From Variovorax sp. 679 (GTDB lineage Bacteria; Pseudomonadota; Gammaproteobacteria; Burkholderiales; Burkholderiaceae_C): DNA of 64,000 bases. Made by a program: the position numbers and the translations under genes. Location of the stretch: positions 186,001 to 250,000 of the forward strand of contig NZ_RXFS01000004.1 of the NCBI RefSeq assembly GCF_003952185.1. The letters run 5' to 3'. A model generated the notes under the pieces. That model was not told the origin of the DNA and did not search any database. It saw only the letters and a list, made by a program, of their open reading frames with translations. This document shows, one piece after another, positions 45,085-53,896 of the stretch (its first letter is position 1; every line of letters starts with the position of its first letter).

Positions 45085-46043
45085 GGTGTCGTCTTGCCCG
45101 GGGTGAGAGTGGCCTTGCGGCGGGACAGCGCAGCGAGTCCCTTCGGCGCCCACAGCGCGACGGCGATCAGCAGCAGCCCCAGCGGCATGTGCCAATGCTC
45201 CGTGTGCTGCTTCAGCGCCTCTTCGAGCACCAGCCAGACGACGGCACCCACCGGCCCACCCCAGCTGCGGCCGAGCCCGCCGATGACGACCATCACCAGC
45301 AGCGTGGCCGACTGCGTCCAGTGCATCGTCGCCGGGCTCACGAAGCCGTTGCCGCCAGCGAGCAGCGCGCCGGCCAGCCCGGCGATGGCGCCAGCGATGG
45401 CAAACGCCACCAGCTGCAGCCGGAACACCGGATAGCCCAGCGCCCGCATGCGCGTCTCGTTGTCGCGGATGCCCATCAGCGCGTGGCCGAAGCGCGATTG
45501 CGTCGCTCGATGGAGCCACCACAGCGCGAGCGCGACGATCGCCAGCACCACCCAGTAGAAGTTCGCCTCGTTGCCAAGGTCCAGCCCGGGCAGCAGCGTG
45601 GGACGCGACATCAGCGTGTAGCCGTCGTCGCCGCCATAGCGGCGCAGCGACACCACCACGAAGTACAGCATCTGCACGAAGGCCAGCGTGGTCATGATGA
45701 AGTACACGCCGCGCGTGCGCAGCGCCACCGTGCCGATCAGCGCGGCGACAAGGCCGGCGACCAGCGCCGCGGCCGGCCACATGAGCCAGCCCGACATCAC
45801 GCCCGCGTCGCTGAGCGCCACCACCGTGTACGCCCCCACGCCGATGAAGCCCGCGTGCCCCAGCGCCACCATGCCGCCGAAGCCGAGGATGAAGTTGAGG
45901 CTCGCGGCGGCCAGCGCCACGATGAGCACGCGCCGTACGAAGCCGATGTAGAACTCGAGCCCGAAGACGGGCGCGACCAGCGGGAACGCCGCGAGCAGCA
46001 CGAGGAGCAGCCCGAGGCCGATGTAGCTTGAGGATGTCTTCAT
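45081..46043 (-). CDS. LIV-type ABC transporter permease (LivM-like), second system
   Basis: A 320-residue inner-membrane permease. The LivM hallmark LNFILGFGGMVALGHAGFIGVGAY lies near residue 50 (landmark GFGGMVALGHAGFIGVG). The coupling loop ALMGIRDNETRMRALGYPVFR is near residue 188. GNGFVSPATMHWTQSATLLVMVVIGGLG marks the C-terminal membrane region (landmark LLVMVVIGGLG). Start and stop codons overlap the neighbouring LivH and LivG genes. Confidence 0.92.
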   Translation of the reverse strand: MKTSSSYIGLGLLLVLLAAFPLVAPVFGLEFYIGFVRRVLIVALAAASLNFILGFGGMVALGHAGFIGVGAYTVVALSDAGVMSGWLMWPAAALVAGLVAALIGTVALRTRGVYFIMTTLAFVQMLYFVVVSLRRYGGDDGYTLMSRPTLLPGLDLGNEANFYWVVLAIVALALWWLHRATQSRFGHALMGIRDNETRMRALGYPVFRLQLVAFAIAGAIAGLAGALLAGGNGFVSPATMHWTQSATLLVMVVIGGLGRSWGGPVGAVVWLVLEEALKQHTEHWHMPLGLLLIAVALWAPKGLAALSRRKATLTPGKTTP

Positions 46044-46960
46044 GCGCGTGCCGAGAAGAGCCCCGAGGGCCGGAAGATGAGGACGACCACCATCAGCGCG
46101 TACATCGCGACCTCGGCGAACAGCGGGCCCAGGTCGGCCGCGGTCGCCGGCGGCAGCGTGGCGCGCAGCAGCATCGGCACGAAGGCGCGACCCACGGTGT
46201 CGACCACGCCCACGAGCAGTGCGGCCACGAAGGCGCCGCGCACCGAGCCGATGCCGCCGATCACCAGCACCACGAGCGCCGGAATCAGGATGGCCTCGCC
46301 CATGCCGACCTGCACGGCAACGATCGGCCCCATCAGCGCGCCCGCCAGCGCGGCCAGCGCCGCGCCGAGCAGGAACACACCGTTGAAGATGCGGCCCACG
46401 CGCACGCCCATCAGCTCGGCCATCGGCCGGTCGGAGGCGCCCGCGCGCACCCGCATGCCGATGCGCGTGTGGTTCACCAGCAGGTACAGCGCCAGCGCCA
46501 CCAGCAGGCCGCCGACGAGGATCACGAGGCGATAGGCCGGATAGGGCAGGCCCTCCATCAGGTCGATCGGCCCCGAGAGCTCGGCGGGCGTCGGCGCCAT
46601 CACCGGCGAGGGGCCCCAGGCCATCTTCACGATGTCGTCGGCCACCAGGATCACGCCGAAGGTGGCGAGCACCTGCGCGAGGTGGTCGCGCGTGTAGAGC
46701 CGGCGCATCAGCAGCACTTCGAGCAGAAGCGCCACGACCACCGTGACCGCCACCGCGATGACGATGGCCGCCGCGAACGAGCCGGTGCGCGTGTGCGCCT
46801 CGGCCGCCACGTAGGCGCCGGCCATGAAGAGCGAGCCGTGCGCGAGGTTCAGCACATCCATGATGCCGAACACCAGCGTGAGCCCCGCAGCCAGCAGGAA
46901 CAGCATCAGCCCGTAGCCGAGGCCGTTGAGCAGCTGCTCGAGAACAAGAATTCCACTCAT
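46040..46960 (-). CDS. LIV-type ABC transporter permease (LivH-like), second system
   Basis: A 306-residue inner-membrane permease. The ATG at 46960 gives MSGILVLEQLLNGLGYGLML, the usual LivH beginning; an in-frame extension would run through a structured repeat and is rejected. FGIMDVLNLAHGSLFMAGAY near residue 40 is the family signature and VRAGASDRPMAELMGV near residue 180 is the coupling loop. The gene follows the receptor gene after 132 bases that hold repeat copy 2. Confidence 0.92.
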   Translation of the reverse strand: MSGILVLEQLLNGLGYGLMLFLLAAGLTLVFGIMDVLNLAHGSLFMAGAYVAAEAHTRTGSFAAAIVIAVAVTVVVALLLEVLLMRRLYTRDHLAQVLATFGVILVADDIVKMAWGPSPVMAPTPAELSGPIDLMEGLPYPAYRLVILVGGLLVALALYLLVNHTRIGMRVRAGASDRPMAELMGVRVGRIFNGVFLLGAALAALAGALMGPIVAVQVGMGEAILIPALVVLVIGGIGSVRGAFVAALLVGVVDTVGRAFVPMLLRATLPPATAADLGPLFAEVAMYALMVVVLIFRPSGLFSARA

Positions 46961-46997
46961 AGAACCATCAGGAGGGTTGCCCGCATTGATTTCAGGG

Positions 46998-47091
46998 AAC
47001 ACCGAGGAACCGGCTTCGCCGGGCCTCAGGTGTTGCCCCCGGTAGGGGGTTGGCGAAGCGGACACGAAGTGCCGCGCAGCCTGGGGGCGAG
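46998..47091 (-). repeat. Stop-proximal structured repeat, copy 2
   Basis: Second copy of the element also seen at 10545-10636 and 48477-48566. It starts one base after the receptor stop codon in the direction of transcription. Compared with copy 1, the long hairpin has GAGG/CCTC in place of GCGG/CCGC, and the third hairpin has GCGG/CCGC in place of GCG/CGC. These paired changes keep the stems. It separates the highly expressed receptor gene from the permease genes, where mRNA-stabilising or attenuating elements are common in other transport operons. Confidence 0.87.
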
Positions 47092-47092
47092 C

Positions 47093-48298
47093 CTATTTCA
47101 ATGGGCACTTGTCGGCGTAGGAGTCGCCGTAGTTCGTGAGCACGGTGTTGATCAGCTTGTTCGTGACCTTGCCCTGCGCGTCTTTGCCGATCACGCGCAG
47201 GTAGAAGTTCTCGATGGGATAGTGGTTGTTGGCGTACTTGAAGTTGCCGCGCGTCGAGGCGTAGTTGGCCTTCTTCAGCGCGGCCACCACGGCCTCGCGG
47301 TTCTGCGCGTTGCCGCCGGCCTGCTTCACGGCGGCGTCCATCGCGAGGATCGCGTCATAGGCCTGGGCCGCATACACCGACGGGTAGCGGCCGTTGTATT
47401 CCTTGCGGAACGCGGCCACGAAGGCCTTGTTGGCGGCGTTGTCGAGGTCGTGCGCCCAGTGCGAGGTGTTGAACAGGCCGAGCATGGGTTCGCCCACGGC
47501 GCCGATCACGTCCTCGTCGGCCGAGAAGCCGCTGGTCACGAGCGTGATGTCCTTCGACAGGCCCGCGCCCACGAACTGCTTGATGAAGTTGATGCCCATC
47601 GCGCCGGGCAGGAAGAAGTAGATCGAGTCGGGCTTGGCCGCGCGCAGCTGCGCGAGTTCTGCGGCGTAGTCGATCTGGCCGAGCTTGGTGTAGAGCTCGT
47701 CGGCCACCTGGCCCTTGAACTGGCGCTTGAAGCCGCCCAGTGCGTCCTTGCCGGCCGGGTAGTTGGGAGCGATCAGCACGATCTTCTTGAAGGCTCGGTC
47801 CTGCGCGAACTTGCCTGCGGCCTCGTGGAACTGGTCGTTCTGGTAGGCAGTGCCGAAGAAATAGGCATTGCACTGCGCGCCCGCGAACTGGCTAGGGCCG
47901 GCGTTGGCCGAGAGGTAGGGCACCTTCGCGTTGAAGAGCGTCGGGCCCACGGCCAGCGCCACGTTGGAGCCGATGGGGCCGCTGAAGATGTCGATCTTGT
48001 CGCGCTGGATCATGCGGTCGACCAGCTGCTTGGCCTGGTCGGGGCTGCCGGCCATGTCGGCCTGCACGAATTCGACGTCCTGCCCGCCGAGCTTGCCGCC
48101 CAGCTGCTTGATGCCCAGCGCGAAGCCGTCGCGCGCCTCGGCGCCCAACGCCGCGAACGGCCCCGAGATGTCGAGGGCCAGGCCCACCTTGACGGGCGCG
48201 GCCGCGGCGGACATTGCAGTGCCGAGGACCGAGCCGCACAGCAGCAGCGAGAGCAGGGTGCGCGGCAGCGCGGGCGACTTCGGGGGCAGGTGGCTCAT
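47093..48298 (-). CDS. LIV-type ABC transporter substrate-binding protein, second system
   Basis: A 401-residue periplasmic receptor. The ATG at 48298 gives a signal region with a basic start (MSHLPPKSPALPR) and hydrophobic TLLSLLLCGSVLGTAMSAAAA, cleaving near AAAAP. The mature chain opens VKVGLALDISGPFAALGAEARDG (landmark GLALDISGPFAALG). Two cysteines near residues 155 and 398 may matter for folding. The ligand is unknown; the receptor resembles those for aromatic or amide compounds only in general pattern. A good sigma-70-like promoter lies about 88 bases upstream. Confidence 0.92.
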   Translation of the reverse strand: MSHLPPKSPALPRTLLSLLLCGSVLGTAMSAAAAPVKVGLALDISGPFAALGAEARDGFALGIKQLGGKLGGQDVEFVQADMAGSPDQAKQLVDRMIQRDKIDIFSGPIGSNVALAVGPTLFNAKVPYLSANAGPSQFAGAQCNAYFFGTAYQNDQFHEAAGKFAQDRAFKKIVLIAPNYPAGKDALGGFKRQFKGQVADELYTKLGQIDYAAELAQLRAAKPDSIYFFLPGAMGINFIKQFVGAGLSKDITLVTSGFSADEDVIGAVGEPMLGLFNTSHWAHDLDNAANKAFVAAFRKEYNGRYPSVYAAQAYDAILAMDAAVKQAGGNAQNREAVVAALKKANYASTRGNFKYANNHYPIENFYLRVIGKDAQGKVTNKLINTVLTNYGDSYADKCPLK

Positions 48299-48385
48299 GG
48301 ATTCTCCGGCAGGGAAGGATGCAGAAACAACGCTCCGGCACCGCCCCATGCGGCACCGGTGACATCAAACCGTTGATGGCTAAAT

Positions 48386-48413
48386 ACTTTAGCTGTAAAC
48401 AATTCGGTGTCAA
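48386..48413 (-). promoter_or_regulatory. Sigma-70-type promoter of the second LIV operon
   Basis: On the minus strand a perfect -35 TTGACA (48413-48408) and a -10-like TAAAGT (48391-48386) are separated by 16 bases. This predicts a leader of about 80 bases before the receptor ATG at 48298. The region is distinctly AT-richer than its surroundings, which supports promoter function. Confidence 0.6.
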
Positions 48414-48415
48414 CA

Positions 48416-48425
48416 GTGCTAGCAC
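48416..48425. promoter_or_regulatory. Palindrome adjoining the -35 of the LIV promoter
   Basis: GTGCTAGCAC is a perfect 10-base palindrome three bases upstream of the TTGACA hexamer of the LIV promoter. The position suits an activator site. No dedicated regulator gene adjoins this operon, so the cognate protein would be encoded elsewhere. Confidence 0.35.
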
Positions 48426-48476
48426 GAATGGTGCCAGTGCGTTGTCTTGCTTTCTGCTGCGCGGGCCTGTTTCAGG

Positions 48477-48565
48477 AACACCGCGGAACCGGCTCTGCCG
48501 GGCCGCAGGTGTTGCCCCCTGCAAGGGGGTTGGCGTAGCGACACGAAGTGCGCGAAGCTTGGGGG

Positions 48566-48566
<1 letters not shown>
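48477..48566 (-). repeat. Stop-proximal structured repeat, copy 3
   Basis: Third copy of the element seen at 10545-10636 and 46998-47091. It adjoins and slightly overlaps the stop codon of the AtpE-like gene. The middle hairpin is CCCCCT-GCA-AGGGGG instead of CCCCC-GGTA-GGGGG, so the loop changes while the stem is kept and extended by one pair. It lies between the AtpE-like gene and the LIV promoter. Confidence 0.87.
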
Positions 48567-48904
<338 letters not shown>

Positions 48905-48918
48905 TCATGGGCTGCACG

Positions 48919-48950
48919 AAAAAAAGCCGCCCGTCGGAACGGGCGGCTTT
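48919..48950 (-). terminator. Intrinsic terminator of the multidomain cytochrome gene
   Basis: AAAGCCGCCCG (48923-48933) and CGGGCGGCTTT (48940-48950) form an 11-base-pair stem with a six-base loop. On the minus strand it is followed by a run of eight T (A-run at 48918-48925 on the plus strand). It lies 23 bases beyond the stop codon of the 1568-residue gene. The symmetric A/T flanks could also stop transcription from the other side. Confidence 0.88.
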
Positions 48951-48972
48951 CAGGCGAGTGCGCCGGTAGTGC

Positions 48973-51900
48973 TTACGGAAGCTGTGTCCAATTTTGGTTG
49001 TTGCCGCCGTTGCAGGTCCACGTGATCAGCGCCGTGTCCTGCGCGGTCGCATTGTTCGGCACGTCCAGGCACGAACCCGAGGCGCGGTTGCGCAGGGCCG
49101 CGCCGACCAGGCTCCACTGCGTCGTGTCGCCGGCCGAGCAGGCCAGCTGGACCACGGCCGCATTGGTCGTCGCGGTGCCGCTCTGTGCGAGGCACAGGCC
49201 GCTGTGCTCGGCCTTGAACTGCACGAAGCCGCCACCGAGCTGGGTCACGGTGAAGCGCTCGTTGCCCGCGTTGCCGCACGGCCACTGCACCACCGTCGTG
49301 CCGCTCGTGGTCGCCGCGCCCTTCACGTTCACGCACAGGTTGCTGTGGTTCGAGCGGATGCGCGTGACCACCGGCGTCGGGTCGTTGTCGAGCGAACGCA
49401 CGTATTCGCGCAGCGCCACCACGTCGTTGCCCGGCAGGCTGGAGGCGTTGCCGTGGCCGCTGTTGAGAACGTCCTGCAGCGTGGCCGCCTGGCCGTTGTG
49501 GAAGAACGCGGTGGTGTTCCAGGTGCCCAGCAGCGTCGGCGTGTCGAAGCCCACGCCGGCGAGCGGCTGGTTCATGCCCTTGCCCGAGGAGGCCTGGATC
49601 GTGCCCACGTCATGCCGGATTCCGTCGCGGAAGGTGGCGCCGGTGTGGCAGGTCGCGCACTGCGCCGTGTTGAACACTGTCTGGCCGCGCGCCGCGTCCA
49701 CGCTGAGGCTGCCATCCGCCGCACGCGCAGGGCTGCGCATGAACTTGTTCAGCGAGGTCAGGTAGGCGGCAAGGTCGTCGAGCTGCGCGTTCTTGCCGGC
49801 CTTGGGCGCGCCCAGCGGGTCGGAGGTGGCAGCGAAGTCCGCATTGGTCAGGAAGCCGGTGCCGCCGAACTCGTTGCGGATGTCGTTCTCGAAGTCCTGC
49901 AGCTCGTCGAAGTTCGCCGTCCAGTGCAGCTTGCCGTGGCCCATGCCGCGCCGGCCCTGCAGGCTGATGGTGCGGCGCAGGCCCTCGCCGCGCTGGGTGA
50001 AGTCCCACACCATGCCATCGTCGCCGCCGTCCGCATGGCAGCTCGCGCAGGAGATGTAGTTGTCCTTGCTCATGCGGCGATCAGACGCGTTGTAGAACAC
50101 CTGCTTGCCGCGCAGGGCCGCCGGCGACATGGGTTCCGCAGCCACCGTCGACACCGTCTGCAGGAAGGTCGGCACATTGGTTTCCGACGACAGCACCGTC
50201 GCCACGTCGTGCACCGACACCGAGCGCGCCAGGAAGTTGTTGACGAACAGCCGCTTGCGCGTGGCGTCCAGGTACAGGCCGTGCGGCGCGCTGCTGGCGT
50301 TGATCTCGCCGCGCACCGCGCGGCTGTACGGATCGACGATGGCGACGCGGTTGCCTTCCATCTGCGCGACGAACAGGTAGTCGCCCGAAGGAGAGAACAG
50401 CGCCGCGCGTGCCGGTGCCCGGTCGTCGAAGTCGATCTGCTCGCCGAACTCTTCCGCCGCGGTCTGCAGGTTGACCTGCGACAGGATGGAGCGCACCGTC
50501 TGGTCGTGCACCAGGTTGTTGCCGTCCCGGTACTTGCCGCGCACGATGTTGTCCTTTTTCGAAGGCAGCACCGCGCGCGCGCCGTCCGGCGAGATCACCA
50601 CCTGGCTCAGGTAGTTGGCCACGCCGCGTGCGCGGCTCTCGGTGTCCACCGTGGTGGTGTCGACCGGCAGCGCGATGGTGCTCATGGCGCTCATGCTCTG
50701 CAGGTTCACCTTGTGCAGCTGGCCGCCCGTCATCTTCGACTTGAAGCGGGTGACGTAGGCCACCTGCGAGCCGGACTCGATGGCGATCCCGCGCAGCGCA
50801 CCGTCGAGCGCGACCGCGCCGGTGGTGGCGCCGTTGCTCGGGTCGAAGCTCATCAGCACCGACTTGCTCTCCAGCGTCAGCAGGCCCTTCGATCCGTTCG
50901 GTGTGAAGGCCACGCCGTAGGGGCCGCTGCCGTAGGCCAGCGGCACGGTGGCCGAGAGGCTGCCATCGGCCGCGTTGAGCGCCACCAGCTTGTCCTCGCC
51001 CTGCACCGTGACCCAGATGCGCCCGTCGGGGCCGATGGCCAGCGTCTTGGGCTCGTCGCCCACGCGGACCTCCCAGCGCTTGACGAGGCTCTGCGCGTCG
51101 ATGGCGGCGACGGTGCCGCTGTCGGGGTTGACCGAGTACACCGAGTTCGCATCGCCCGCGATGTTGGTGGTGTGCCTCGGCGCCGTTGCCGTCACCGGCA
51201 TGATCACCGTGAGGTTGTAGGTGTAGAAGGTCTCGCGGCCGTTGGCGTCCTTCACCGTCAGCGTCACCGTGAAGTGGCCGGGGCGCGTGTAGGTGTAGCT
51301 GTAGTTCGCCTGGTTCGAGTAGGCGGTTTGCGTGCCGTCGCCGAAGTTCCAGCGGTACTGCGCGCCGCTGCTGCCCAGCGTGGCCGGGTTGAACGTCAGC
51401 TGGCCGTTGACCAGCTTGGGCCCGCCGCCGATGCCGGGGTCGCCGATGATGGCCTGGCCGCGCAGCGTGCTCACGTCGGTGTCGCTCAGCACGCGGCCGT
51501 AGACGCGCACTTCCGCCAGCGTGCCCTTGAAGAGCGCCGTATTGCCCTGGATCTGGCCGAGCACGGCGAACTTGTTCGACAGGCCCTTGTTGCCGGTGGA
51601 GCCGGTGGAGGTGGTCTTCACGCCATCCACGTACACGGCCTGTGCGCCGGATGCGGCGTCGCGCGTCATCACCACGTGGTGCCAGGTGCCGTCGTTCACC
51701 GCCGCCGTGGAGGTGGTGCCCGCGTCGTTGCCGACCGACAGCTTGATGCGCCCGCTGTTGTCGAGCCAGCCCCAGAACACGTCGTCGGCGCCGCCGGACT
51801 GGTCGCGCCCGAAGATGCCGGGCGCGGTCCAGGAGTTGGGGCCGCCGGCCTGCGTGGTCTTCATGTAGAAGCTCAGCGAGGCGCTGCCGCCGAGCACGGT

Positions 51901-53679
51901 GGCCACGGTGTCGCTCTTCAGCGGCACGCCGGCCGTGCGGTTCGCGAAGTTCAGGCCGATGCTCTCGAAGGCGTCGCCGGTGGCGGGCGTGCCGTTGTTG
52001 GCACCGATCTGGTCGGAGAGGTTGCCCGTCAGCGACCAGTAGTGCATCAGGCCGATCTCGGCGGCGTTGCCGGTGTGGAACACCGACTTGTAGTCCGCCG
52101 CAATCGCGTTGCCCGCATAGTCCTTCACGCCGTTGGCCGGCAGGAACACTTCATAGCTTGTGCCGGGAGAAAGCGGCACCGCAGGGTGGAAGTTGATGAT
52201 GCCCAGCTGCACGCTGTAGGTGCCCGCCAGCGTGTTGCCGCCCACCGGGCGCACGATGAAGGTGTTGGAGTTCACGCTCTCGGGCCGGATGCTGTCGCTC
52301 ATGCCCAGGCCGATGCGCGAGGTCAGCGCCTGCTGCTTCGCGTTGCTGGCGGGCGAGACCTGCTTCACCTCGGGCTTGGTGGTGTCGGGTTCGACCTGGT
52401 GCACGACGAAGCCGCTGCCCGAGCCGTGGTCGTTGCCCACGAAGATCAGGTTGCCGAAGGCGGCGACCTGGCCGTTGTCCGAATGCGAGAAGTTCGGATC
52501 GTCCTCGCGCAGGATGCTGCCGCGGCCCACCTCGACGTGGTTCAGCGGATTGCTCACGTCGACCTTGTGGATGTAGGTCTGCGCGCCTTGAATGACGTAG
52601 TGGTCCTGCGTGGCGCAGTAGAGCTGCTCGTCGATGACGAGGCGGTTGTCCTCGGCCACGAAGTTGGCGCGGTCGCTCAGGTCGTAGCTGTACATCTTCG
52701 CGCCGCCGCCGCGCGCCGAGGCGTGCAGCGTCTTGCCGTCGAAGCAGGTGGCGTAGTAGTTGGGGTTGGAGCCCACGGTGTCCAGCACCTTGGGGTTCAG
52801 CGGATCGGAGATGTCGAGGCTGGAGAAGCCGGCGGTGTTGTCCATCGAGGTCAGCACCATGTGGTTGCCCATGGTGAAGATCGGGCCGATGCGGAAGCCG
52901 CCGAGTTCGCCGGTGGGCACCGGGTTGGGCTTGCCGGCGCCGCGGTTCGCCACCACGGCGTTCGCGGGATCGGTGGCGTCGACGATGAAGATGCCGCGGC
53001 CTGCAGAGGCCACGTACAGGTAGGGCGCCTGCCACCAGAGCTGCCAGGCGACGTTCTCGTAGTCGCCGCCGTTGACGCCGGGCAGCGCGAGCTTCTTGAC
53101 CTGCTTGATGTCGTTGACGTCGGTGAAGTCCCAGAACTCGACGCCGTTGATGCTGGGCAGCACCACGTACGTCTTGCCGCCGATCTTCGCGGTGCCGAAG
53201 GAGTGCGTCTCGCGGAACTCCTGCGTGCGGCCCTCGGGCTCGTAGATCTTCTTCACGAGCTTGATCTGGCGCGGGTTCGAGATGTCGTACAGCAGGAAGC
53301 CGCCGGGGCCAAGGCCGCTGTCCGGCGCGAAGGAGGTGAGGAAGTAGCCGTTGACCATGATGCCGGCGTTCATGCCGTAGTCCTTGCGGCCCGGGTAGGT
53401 GGCGGGCACCTCGCGCGACTCGTAGGCGCTGCTGTGCGCCGGGTCCAGCGGATGCGCGGCGCTGGTGATCATCGAGACCGGCTTGAACAGCTCGGCCGAG
53501 GTGTAGGTGAGATTGCCCAGGCCGGGCCCCTGCAGCGGCAGCGGGTCGGCCACGGCTTCGGCCATTGCCGTCGCCATGTTGTTCAGGGTCGTCATCGGAC
53601 TGACCCCCGTGATTGCCGCATGCGTCAGCAGCGTGACGAATGGCAGCAGGAACGCCATCAAGTAATACCGGATTTTCAT
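48973..53679 (-). CDS. Secreted multidomain protein: beta-propellers, Ig-like, LamG, PKD, di-heme peroxidase-like and ricin-B lectin domains
   Basis: A 1568-residue predicted secreted protein. ATG 53679 gives a Sec signal (MKIRYYLMAFLLPFVTLLTH). Approximate domains are: LVIVD-type propeller 60-425 (LLYDISNPRQIKLV, FIVDATDPANAVV); Ig-like Big_5 type 432-525; LamG-like 544-735 (LMHYWSLTGN, AVYVDGVKT); PKD 745-825 (WNFGDGTQ near 779); YVTN/NHL-like propeller 830-1190; a MauG/cytochrome c peroxidase-like domain with heme motifs CASCH at 1211 and CATCH at 1341; and a C-terminal ricin-B beta-trefoil 1438-1568 with Gln-x-Trp repeats. The role may be extracellular redox chemistry on a glycan-bound or surface substrate, which is inference. 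An intrinsic terminator follows it; no partner genes adjoin. Confidence 0.88.
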   Translation of the reverse strand: MKIRYYLMAFLLPFVTLLTHAAITGVSPMTTLNNMATAMAEAVADPLPLQGPGLGNLTYTSAELFKPVSMITSAAHPLDPAHSSAYESREVPATYPGRKDYGMNAGIMVNGYFLTSFAPDSGLGPGGFLLYDISNPRQIKLVKKIYEPEGRTQEFRETHSFGTAKIGGKTYVVLPSINGVEFWDFTDVNDIKQVKKLALPGVNGGDYENVAWQLWWQAPYLYVASAGRGIFIVDATDPANAVVANRGAGKPNPVPTGELGGFRIGPIFTMGNHMVLTSMDNTAGFSSLDISDPLNPKVLDTVGSNPNYYATCFDGKTLHASARGGGAKMYSYDLSDRANFVAEDNRLVIDEQLYCATQDHYVIQGAQTYIHKVDVSNPLNHVEVGRGSILREDDPNFSHSDNGQVAAFGNLIFVGNDHGSGSGFVVHQVEPDTTKPEVKQVSPASNAKQQALTSRIGLGMSDSIRPESVNSNTFIVRPVGGNTLAGTYSVQLGIINFHPAVPLSPGTSYEVFLPANGVKDYAGNAIAADYKSVFHTGNAAEIGLMHYWSLTGNLSDQIGANNGTPATGDAFESIGLNFANRTAGVPLKSDTVATVLGGSASLSFYMKTTQAGGPNSWTAPGIFGRDQSGGADDVFWGWLDNSGRIKLSVGNDAGTTSTAAVNDGTWHHVVMTRDAASGAQAVYVDGVKTTSTGSTGNKGLSNKFAVLGQIQGNTALFKGTLAEVRVYGRVLSDTDVSTLRGQAIIGDPGIGGGPKLVNGQLTFNPATLGSSGAQYRWNFGDGTQTAYSNQANYSYTYTRPGHFTVTLTVKDANGRETFYTYNLTVIMPVTATAPRHTTNIAGDANSVYSVNPDSGTVAAIDAQSLVKRWEVRVGDEPKTLAIGPDGRIWVTVQGEDKLVALNAADGSLSATVPLAYGSGPYGVAFTPNGSKGLLTLESKSVLMSFDPSNGATTGAVALDGALRGIAIESGSQVAYVTRFKSKMTGGQLHKVNLQSMSAMSTIALPVDTTTVDTESRARGVANYLSQVVISPDGARAVLPSKKDNIVRGKYRDGNNLVHDQTVRSILSQVNLQTAAEEFGEQIDFDDRAPARAALFSPSGDYLFVAQMEGNRVAIVDPYSRAVRGEINASSAPHGLYLDATRKRLFVNNFLARSVSVHDVATVLSSETNVPTFLQTVSTVAAEPMSPAALRGKQVFYNASDRRMSKDNYISCASCHADGGDDGMVWDFTQRGEGLRRTISLQGRRGMGHGKLHWTANFDELQDFENDIRNEFGGTGFLTNADFAATSDPLGAPKAGKNAQLDDLAAYLTSLNKFMRSPARAADGSLSVDAARGQTVFNTAQCATCHTGATFRDGIRHDVGTIQASSGKGMNQPLAGVGFDTPTLLGTWNTTAFFHNGQAATLQDVLNSGHGNASSLPGNDVVALREYVRSLDNDPTPVVTRIRSNHSNLCVNVKGAATTSGTTVVQWPCGNAGNERFTVTQLGGGFVQFKAEHSGLCLAQSGTATTNAAVVQLACSAGDTTQWSLVGAALRNRASGSCLDVPNNATAQDTALITWTCNGGNNQNWTQLP

Positions 53680-53817
53680 CGTCGCCTCCAGGTTGTTTGA
53701 AGTCCGCAGGGGAACCGTTTTCTTCTCGGCCAACTAACTCCGTGTTTGTCTTGTCTCGCTCGTCTCTTCCTTGCCCGCCTGCGCGCATGGCGGAAAACGC
53801 GCGCGCAGGACGCACCC

Positions 53818-53845
53818 CGGCGGGCGACGCATCCGTCGCCCGCCG
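53818..53845. other. Long perfect hairpin between the cytochrome gene and the aldolase operon
   Basis: CGGCGGGCGACG (53818-53829) and CGTCGCCCGCCG (53834-53845) form a 12-base-pair stem with a CATC loop in the 217-base gap 53680-53896. It lies downstream of the aldolase stop and probably ends the minus-strand polyol operon, although no T-run follows in that direction. A T-rich stretch follows on the plus-strand side. The rest of the gap shows no gene. Confidence 0.6.
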
Positions 53846-53896
53846 TGAGCTCTCTTCCTTCTTTCTTCCTCCTAAAGAGGGCGCGTCTTCGTCATG

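Noticed and set aside
48994..53700. A very long open frame on the plus strand, antisense to the multidomain cytochrome gene
   Set aside because: It is Arg/His/Ala-rich with no domain, and mirrors the codon bias of the opposite strand, where signal peptide, heme motifs and lectin repeats are clear.
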